Shown: positions 56,239-64,000 of the stretch, one piece after another
Numbering within the stretch: the first letter of the stretch is position 1
Layout: every line of letters starts with the position of its first letter
Assembly (NCBI GenBank): GCA_930367215.1
Contig: OV884056.1
Coordinates: 92,205,285 to 92,269,284, forward strand
DNA: 64,000 bases
From: Pollenia angustigena
Lineage: Eukaryota; Arthropoda; Insecta; Diptera; Polleniidae
Reading direction: 5' to 3'
The notes under the pieces: model-generated
Seen by the model: the letters and a program-made list of their open reading frames with translations, nothing else
The model's database searches: none
What the model was told of the DNA's origin: nothing
Made by a program: the position numbers and the translations under genes

Positions 56239-57187
56239 TACTAGCTTAACCCGGTGCGCTTCGCTACACTGCTTTAACCACCTTTGAAGACTCTCCCTTT
56301 AATAGTTCTTCAGTAGAGAGATATTTAATATCCTATGAGAGGTATTTTCCCCCTGCGCTTACCCGCCTTATTTTTATTTTCAAAAGTGTAGTATACCATA
56401 AGAGTGACTTCTACAAAGTTTGAACATTCTTACTATAATAGTTCTTAAGATAAGAGATATTAAACATCGTCGTTCTATGGTGGGTACCACTTCCCCCGCT
56501 GCTATATTATTTAAATTTTTGCGCTCAGAAGATCCTACCACCAAAAGTTCAACATAATGCGTGCAGTGGCTCTTATTAATATTTCTATCTATGAGGGGTA
56601 CTGCTCCTCCCCTGTCTGCCCCGCCTATTTTTATATTGAAATTTATAGTTTACCCTAATAGTAGCTCTAACCACGTTTGACGACTTTCCCTTTAATAGTT
56701 CTTCAGTTGAGCGATATTTAATATATGCATCCTATGGGAGGTATTTCCCCCCTGCGCCTACCCGCTTTATTGTTATTTTCAAAAGTGTTGTATACCATAA
56801 GAGTAACGTCTAGAAAGTTTGAACATTCTCACTATTACAGTTCTTTAGATATGCGATGTTAAACATTGGCGTCCTATGGGGGATTCCACTTCCCCCGCTG
56901 CTATTTTAATTTTGGGGCTCAGAAGATCTTACTACCAAAAGTTCTGCATAATGCGTGCAGCGGATCTTAATATATGCGATAATTAATATTGGCATCCTAT
57001 GGGGGATACCAATTCCCCTGCCCCTATCGAAAAAATAAGTAGCCTATTTTATTTTTAGGGCTCACGTGATGTATCTGTAAACATTTCAGGAAAATCGGTT
57101 CAGTAGTTTAGGAGTCTATAAGCCAACAAACAAACAAACAAACACACAAACAAACATACAAACATTTTTCATTTTTATATACATAGA
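56239..57187 (+). repeat. Family C repeat, copy 3 (best preserved)
   Basis: Starts TACTAGCTTAACCCGGTGCG, two tandem ~395-bp body units (each with TCCCTTTAATAGTTCTTCAG), then GGCTCACGTGATG, AGTAGTTTAGGAGTCTATAA, an (AAAC)n tract and TTTTTCATTTTTATATACAT. Non-coding. The simple-sequence tail hints at retroposition or a Helitron-like end; unresolved. Confidence 0.65.
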
Positions 57188-57359
57188 TCAAGAAATATTT
57201 AAATATTTCATTATTAAATATGTTTTATTGAGTGCTATTTTGCAAAGTATATATTTGATAAATTTTTTCATTGAATCAATTAAAAAGTTTGTTGAACAAA
57301 AATTATATTTTTAACAAACTGTGTTGTTTAAAATTATCTTGAGATATTTATTTTCTGTG

Positions 57360-58938
57360 TACCAAAAATCGCTTAACAAAATATTTAATTTTAAGGTCTT
57401 TATATAGCGATAAAGTTTCGACTATAGGTTAATAAAAATTTAAAATTTTTAAAAATGAAATAATATTAAATTTAATACCACAGAACACGATACACAAAAT
57501 CTGTAAAATATCAATCAAAAGGATCAAAATAATATATTGAATGTATTTTTTTTTTGTGCACACTGGCTATAAAAATAAAAAATTATAACAATTTTTTGTT
57601 TGTTCTACAATCTTAGAGGTATGTAATACAATTTTGATTCACAATTCAAGGAGAAGTCCTAAAGGACGTAATTATGAGTCATATTATATATAATTTAAAC
57701 TTTTTTTTAATTTGTATGTACATTTTCATACAAAAAATTCGAAAAATTGCAATTTTTAGAGATCTTAAAACGTCATTCGATTTCGCTTAAATTTGGAACA
57801 TATCGACCCCTAACCGCGAAAATAATGTAAGAGCCAAAAATCAAATTTTACAGGAGAGAGCTTTTTTGTTTTATTTCATACATATTAATTTTGTATGAAA
57901 TTTGTCGCTTACACTAAAATTGTTTTTGCTATAAAGTCGTAACAGTACATTATGTGACCATGATTTTTTAGGAGATGATGCAATTGTTGCCAATAAAGTC
58001 ATTTATTAAAAAAAAACGAAAATTGAAAATCATGTCGCTTACGTTATTTTCGCTGTTAGGGCTCGATATGTTGGTGTGGTTCATACGCAATGATCCAGCC
58101 TTGAAGAGTATAAATCGGACTTCTTCAGACAATTTTGAAGCACCGTAATATGTAATATGTATGTATATTAATATTAATACACAATAATTTTAGTCAGGGT
58201 TTAAAAAAACTAATATATTATTCATAAATATGCATAATTTTAAACACAAACTAACAGAAAATCTAAAAATATTAAATAATCAACAACCGTAATATATTTA
58301 AATGCATCGTTGTATTAATATAATTTCTAGTTAAACTCAAAAATATTTAACCAGTAGCAACTTTTTAATATTACAATGCGCAAAATATTAATATTTTCGC
58401 CGAACAAATATATTTTCTATGGAAATATTTAAATATTTTTAGTCACCATAAATATAAATGTTGTGTGTCTTCAATATCAATATATTACTGCCACACATTA
58501 CAAACTGCCGAAGTATATGCAAAATGTACGAATATAAATAAACAAAACAAAATATGCCGTCTTGTTGATCATCGACTGCCAAAATATGCGACACAAAATA
58601 TGCGACTATTACACACGAAATATTTAAATATTTCAGTGTGAATAGTAAACATATTATTAGTCGAAAAATAAACTAATAATAGTCACAATATGAAGAAAAA
58701 AATATTTTTGTGTGTACATACAAAAAAAGGTTTAAAAGAGGAATGATTAAAAATAAGAAATTCTTTGTAGTATGATGCGTTGGTAGATTAAAATAAAATT
58801 GTTTAATGTTTTTTTTTATTTATTGAAAAAAGGTAAATTATGATTGAAAGGTGAGTTTTATAATTTGAGTGCAAAAATATAAAAAGGATTGAAAAATTAA
58901 CTAATGTTTTAAGAAAACATATACATACATACATAGTT
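57360..58938. other. AT-rich stretch, no gene recognised
   Basis: 58240-58720 has many AAATATTTAAATATTT words. No paired termini were found. Confidence 0.4.
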
Positions 58939-59056
58939 ACTGTCGTATTCATAAAGAATAAAACAAGTTTGAAATGTGTTTTAAGGCAAAATATTCATAC
59001 AAACTTTCCTTAAAATGCATTTCAAATCCATTTTAATTTTTTATGAATACGGCTGT
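58939..59056. mobile_element. ACTGTCGTATTCATAAA hairpin MITE, copy 2
   Basis: ACTGTCGTATTCATAAAGAA and AATTTTTTATGAATACGGCTGT, with CATTTCAAATCCATTTTA as in copy 1. Confidence 0.75.
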
Positions 59057-59663
59057 TAGTATTTATAAAAATATTTATAAACAGCCATTAAAAGAATATA
59101 GGGAGTGATTTGTCATAGACAAAATTAAATGGGTTTTTGGACTAGTTGTTCAAAAATAAAGTAAAGGTACAAAAGTGCGTTTTTGTTTTTAGAAATGTAT
59201 TTACAACCGTCAAATTAACTTTTATAAGGGGAAACATTTTTATGAGTGGGTGTGTAGATCATAGTTTTATGACCTATGCATTTAATTATTGATGATATTG
59301 GATGAATTCAAAATAGAACAACCAATCGCGATATTGTAATAGAAGCTCAAAAAATAGGAAGTTGTGTAAATGTAGGTAGGATGCTGCTTATATGGTCTGT
59401 TAGAGAAAAGAACATTTGAAGTAGTGATCAGTTGTAAAGACTATGCATATAGTACATATGTATGTCTATATGTATATACAAACATATAAGTAATTTTTAG
59501 CGACAAAGAAAACTTCGAAAATTGTGTATTGCGTTACACAAGTTGATTTAAAAAAGAAGATTTTTATGATTTTTCTTGTTTTTTCTAAGTATGTAATTTG
59601 GAAAAGAAATGTTTTTCAGAGTATCGTTTTTTTTATATATATGCACTTGCGTAGACATTTGAT
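59057..59663. other. No gene seen
   Basis: Non-coding spacer. Confidence 0.4.
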
Positions 59664-60085
59664 AATTGAGCAATAATTATGACGCCAACATTAACGAAAC
59701 ACAGATTTTCATGCAAGTAGCGATCCTTTTTTATGAACTTTTTTTGCTTATTTTATACACTTGTTTCCTTTTCATTTGTTGTTGCATATACAAATGACAA
59801 GCAAAGGCTACAACACCTAGTGATTTCATAGACACAAACGTATGCAAATTTTTGATCTTTGCTTTGTTGTTGTTTTTTAGCGGAAAATAAAGGGTTATTT
59901 ATTTTTTCACTTGTTTTTTTTTTACCACGGGAATAGAAAAAAAAGTATGAATAATTATGACGCCAACATTAACGAAACACAGATTTTCATGCAAGTAGCG
60001 ATCCTTTGTTATGAACTTTTTTTTTGCTTATTTTATACACTTGTGACCTTTTCATTTGTTGTTGCTACAAAGGCTACATCAGCGT
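59664..60085 (+). repeat. Direct duplication of ~140 bp
   Basis: AATTATGACGCCAACATTAA through TTTTCATTTGTTGTTGC occurs at ~59675-59785 and ~59953-60065. A short frame 59911-60102 crosses one copy and is not a gene. Confidence 0.8.
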
Positions 60086-62033
60086 TGCCACTTTGTGGGT
60101 AATTACCCGAATTTGGTATAATTTCTCTTAGGTGTAATTCAGGTGTAATTTGAAATTTTAACTTTAGATGCCCTGATAAAATCAAGATTCGATTTCAGTG
60201 ATGACATTTATTTCTTTTTAAGTACTGTTGCTAAGAAATGCACAGCCATTTGAACCAAAGTCTCGGTTTCTTTTTAAGAAAAGACTTCAATCATTAAACA
60301 TACATATATTTTCAAATGTTTGGTAATGAATGTCGCAAGACGGACCCTTAGATTTGGTTAAAGATGCCTATCATAGTGATTTAGAACCTGAAGTTTATTG
60401 AAAAAAGTTATTCAAACTAAAAACTTGCCTGGGGGAAGTTATGTTTCCAATATTGCAACATATAATTAATTTTATTTCTATCTTGCTACTTTTTAATGTT
60501 TTAGTTTAAAGAATATTTAACGCCTTTTACAGTTGTAAAACTGAATTACAAAAGGGACAGTTGTATAAAACTCTGCGGGCATTTTGTTTACTAAATAAGG
60601 TATAAAGGGTATTTTTTAACACCATAAAACTTAAAATGGTAGGCAGCACAAAAAAAAAAAAATAGATAATTTTCCATTAAAATTGATAGTGCGACTCGAT
60701 TAGAAAGGAGCATTTTCGGAATCAGTTTACAATACTGCAATAATGGTAATATTATTTCTAGAGTAATTGGAATGATCGAGTTAAAAAGGAGCTGGCTCTA
60801 CCAAGTCTAAAAATTTGGCAGCAGAAATAATCAAAACTTTGAATAAATATAATTTAAACTTGCAACAGGTAATTGCAGTGACTTCTGACAATGGAGCGAA
60901 CATGTTGCAAACAACGTCATTATTGTCGCAATGCCTTTCTAAATATGAAGATGACTTTTTGAATAATAGTGACTACCGAAATATTTTAGATGAAATGGAT
61001 AATGACAACGATATTGATTTAGGCGATGTAACAATATGCAGGTGTGCTGCGCATACGGCACAGTTAGTTGCAGTTGATGTTATTAAAAACTTAAGTATCA
61101 ACCAGTTCATTATACAGTGTAGAAATTTTACAAAGTTTTTAAGAAAACCGACGAATGGAGTTCGACATTTATTTGATTTAAATCATGTACGTGTACCACA
61201 AATCGATTGTCCAACCCGTTGGGGATCTACTTTTAAACTGATCAACGATTTAAAAACGGCAAAATCATTTATTGGGCACCCAGATATGCCTGCCTATTCT
61301 ACAGAAGATGATTATTTCGAAGCTAACGACCAATTTTGGAAAAAGGTTGACGAATTTTTATTAGTTTTTAGCCCCGTTAATGATATTTTGACCAAATTTC
61401 AAGAGGAGACTTTAAATTATAGCGATTTTTATGCGAATTGGCTTAAATGCAAATTATTAATAAAGCAAGTTGTCGTAAAATCTACCGAAAATAGCTTTAC
61501 AAAGATACTAGGAGACTTAAATCTAACGCATTTCGAAAAACGGTCGATTACACTAAATAAAAATGATATACTCATTTCATGTCTGTATTTTGATCCACGA
61601 TTTCATCACAGTCTGTCAACAAACGAAAAAGAAAGGGCAATTACATATCTCAAAAAGGTATGGGATAGATTTGTCTCACTTAATAAGGAGTATGGAGTTA
61701 AAGTATCTAATGCATCAGATGTCAAAAACATTAAAGAAGACGATAACATATTAACGGCCTTTTTAAGGCAAGATATAATGGTACAAAACGAGTCTGTTAA
61801 TATATATACAAGAAATGAAAGGCTAAAATTACCATTTTTAAGAAGTGATACTTGTGTTCTTAGTTATTGGAGGGATAGAAAAGCAGTAGATGAGGAGCTT
61901 TATATAATTTCTAATATTATTTTTGGTGTTCCCCCAACACAGGTAAATTTGAAGAAAATTAACTTATTTATAAATCATTATATATATCCATACATACATA
62001 ACGTATATAAGCAAATTCAAAGAAGATTCATAA

Positions 62034-62909
62034 AGCTAAGATCCCACTATCGGCGCAATGTACCAATTTTTGGCGTATTTCATGTGCCGATAGTGTGAAC
62101 GGTCAAAATGTTTTAATATGCGACAATCTGTGCCGAAATTGTGCTGACTGTGGACAATCAAAATTAACCTGGATGCGCCGATAATGTGAACACTATTTTG
62201 CACAATGTGGAGCAATCAAATTGTTTAATATGTACCGATTTTTATCGGCCACTTGTGTGCCGATCACAGTCGCCAATCAGCGCCGATACAAGGGATGGCA
62301 AAACGAAATATTTAAATTGCACAAACTGGCTACTAAAATTTTACTTTTTTGAGCTTAATTGTACCAAAATTACATTTGTTTTATCTATTATTTATGTATT
62401 GAAACGTTAATTAGTAAATTTGTACTACTAAATGAAAGAAAACAATTCGCTTTAACCAAAACATTGCAGTTGTATCGATGTTGCCATCCCTGGTTTGTAA
62501 ACATCTGTTTACAAATCAACAATTACAAAAAAAAAAAGAACAAGTGCAGTAAGTTTGAATGAAATTGAATATATTTTTTATTATACATATATATGTAAAT
62601 ATATTATTTAAAATTGTTAGGAAACATAATTTAATATTCGGACGGAGAATTTTGCGAATTTCTAAAGTAAAATTATGTCTGCCAACAAGTAAATAAACAA
62701 AAACATTTGATTTAATTTGCCCAAATAGCACGATAGTGTGACCGCATTGTACCGATTATTGTCGCAATTGAGTTTTGGCCGATATGAACCGAAAAAAATT
62801 GTCACAATGTGCGAGAATAAATTGCGCAATGTTTTTAAATGTGCGCCGATATAGCACGATAAAAATCTTCACAGATTGTGCTATTTGTGCCGATAGTGGG
62901 ATCTTAGCT
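62034..62909. mobile_element. PIF/Harbinger-type element in the hAT intron, TSD TAA
   Basis: Left AGCTAAGATCCCACTATCGG and right CCGATAGTGGGATCTTAGCT are perfect inverted repeats, flanked by TAA on both sides (62031-62033, 62910-62912). The interior repeats GTGCCGATAGTG-like motifs. No coding capacity. Confidence 0.9.
62289..62492. mobile_element. Small CAAGGGATGGCAA-ended insertion
   Basis: CAAGGGATGGCAA at the left and TTGCCATCCCTG at the right are inverted, a hAT-like terminus. No TSD is evident, so tentative. Confidence 0.45.
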
Positions 62910-63384
62910 TAAGATTAACTCATAGTTCTCTTAATTTTTTGTGTTTGTAAAAAAAATCAGAATTTATTGGTTTTTGCATTTAAAGTGCCAATTGAAAAGT
63001 TAAAAACATAATTTTACGACCAATTTCACCCAGTTCATTTTATTTTAACTTCCAGTTAACAATATGTTTTTGACAGTTATAACTGATAGTTAATTATAAC
63101 TGAGCTTGGTGAAAATAATATAAAATTTTGCTAAACGTAATTAATGGCTTGTGTGTACATGCATATGTATCAAATTAGCATATGCACATGTTCATGATGT
63201 ATGTATGTATCTTTTTCTTTCTAATTTTATTACTCTAATATATTTTATATTTTAAAGGTTACAATAGAACGAGCTTTCTCATCTTTAAGAGTCATTCTAA
63301 GCGAGTCCAGAAATCGTCTTAGTTCGGAAACCCTTGAAAATATTCTTTTGGTAAAACTAAATCCCGCTCTTTTAGACGAATTTT

Positions 63385-64000
63385 ATTTATTTATTTATTT
63401 AAGAAAAAATTGTAACTTCTACAACAAAACATCAGTCTTAAACAGTAGAAATCTTATGATGTTATTTTGGAAAATGAAAAATAATAAACTTAAGTCTAGG
63501 TATAGTTATTACAAAATCGATATAAATAAAATTATTGTAACTAAACCAAACAAATAAATAACGAAAAACTACATATCAAAATATCATAAATAAAATATTG
63601 AAGTAAAGAACTATACCGAACTATAAACAAACTTGTTGACTACGAATAATATTTAAATATTTCTTTCTTAAATTGTAACACATTGCTGATTTCTTTTATT
63701 GTTGGATTAGTAATATTATTCCAAAGACGTATTGCAAATATGAAAAATTGCCATTCAGATATTAATGTGTGATGTCTGATTTGAATTAAATTTCTATTTC
63801 TTCTGAGTCGACTAAATTTTAAACGATTAAAAAGATGACCTGGCTCACGGGTGGTTATAATTTTGTGAAGAAATACTAAAGTTCTTATTTTCAGTAAATC
63901 TTCAAAAAGTACCCCGAATATTTTTTTAGAGTAAGGTGTTATACTAATGTAAGTACCATTTATGTTATAATTTCTGATCCCGTAAACGTACCTTGCAATG
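63385..64000 (-). mobile_element. LINE copy 2, 5' part outside the window
   Basis: The complementary (AAAT)n tail is at ~63385. On minus, the frame ending at the stop 63640-63642 and running off the window at 64000 reads GVLFEDLLKIRTLVFLHKII, RLRRNRNLIQIRHHTLISEW and FFIFAIRLWNN, matching the protein of copy 1 (3241-3861). Within the visible part it is one open frame. It sits in the 3' end of the hAT gene. Confidence 0.8.

Larger units (their letters stand above)
55692..57359. mobile_element. Element with ACACAGAAAAAAATAA ends, host to other repeats
   Basis: ACACAGAAAAAAATAA at the left and TATTTATTTTCTGTGT at the right are inverted. It surrounds a pogo-element block and family C copy 3, and shares TTGAATCAATAAAAAAGTT / TTGAATCAATTAAAAAGTT subterminal motifs. 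Confidence 0.5.
60676..63557 (+). pseudogene. hAT-family transposase, spliced and interrupted
   Basis: Cut-and-paste nuclease. 60676-60785 reads IKIDSATRLERSIFGIS and IISRVIGMIEL; a one-base shift in an A run near 60786 moves to the main frame (60797-61942). That frame has VTSDNGANML (first catalytic Asp), the CRCAAHTAQLVAV zinc-like C-x-x-H motif, CPTRWGSTF, SCLYFDPRFH and DTCVLSYWRDRK. At 61942 the frame ends FGVPPTQ and an intron GTAAAT...TTAAAG (61943-63257) follows; exon 63258 continues in phase VTIERAFSSLRVILSESRN and ETLENILLVKLNPALLDEF, the dimerisation domain with the catalytic Glu. From ~63385 the frame reads antisense LINE. The N-terminal BED region was not found. Main exon long and open, so decay is recent. 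Confidence 0.88.
60089..64000 (+). mobile_element. hAT transposon, right end beyond window or lost
   Basis: A hAT-like left terminus CAGCGTTGCCACTTTGTG begins at 60089, upstream of a hAT transposase. The right terminus is not visible because a LINE is inserted at ~63385. Left bound is an inference from the terminus motif. Confidence 0.55.

Overview
The window is a block of higher-fly (Diptera, probably cyclorrhaphan) repeat-rich DNA. The pointers are the strong AT bias, the ubiquitous ATACATATGTATGTA tracts, short GT-AG introns, dipteran repeats with a (GTCY)n microsatellite core, and insect-type transposases. There is no rRNA, intact tRNA, operon, phage or CRISPR. Almost everything is transposable elements (TEs), nested up to four deep. 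Bounds were set by reading terminal inverted repeats (TIRs) and target-site duplications (TSDs) directly.

Layout. 1-14.7 kb: Tc1/mariner relic, small foldback MITEs, a LINE 3' end, a pogo/Tigger derivative, and repeat families A (CCCTACACCAC ends), B (ATACCCTTCACC ends) and C (CTAGCTTAACCCGG start). 14.7-21 kb: family A split by a GGCCCTATTCCAC element, then a 2.6-kb hAT-type element with a perfect 8-bp TSD that carries a family B copy, then family C. 22-27.8 kb: two converging Ty3/gypsy remnants meeting at one LTR, with MITEs inside. 28.3-42.5 kb: one spliced SAM-domain gene, the only plausible non-TE gene, broken up by nested TEs. 42.6-49.6 kb: AT-rich DNA, MITEs and family B copies with a Buster/ZBED-like hAT. 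49.6-53.6 kb: gypsy RT fragment abutting a 3.5-kb Transib/RAG1-like element. 53.7-60 kb: MITEs, family C and little else. 60-64 kb: a hAT transposase gene split by a 3-bp-TSD element in its intron and by an antisense LINE running off the window.

The most notable result is the SAM-domain gene. When two insertions (a 7.2-kb hAT-type element with an 8-bp TSD, and a 0.6-kb TTA-TSD element) are excluded, its segments keep one reading frame across every intron from the ATG at 28306 to the stop at 42544 (452 codons including stop), with only two internal stop codons. Its inserted 0.6-kb element contains an inverted copy of the neighbouring exon and intron. The second is the Transib/RAG1-like element, with 16-bp TIRs containing CACACTG and a decayed transposase.

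The TEs do not work together as a pathway. The relations seen are insertion order: for example piggyBac in an intron of the SAM gene, a hAT in piggyBac, and a large palindrome in that hAT. Family names rest on motif recognition by eye; no database search was possible.
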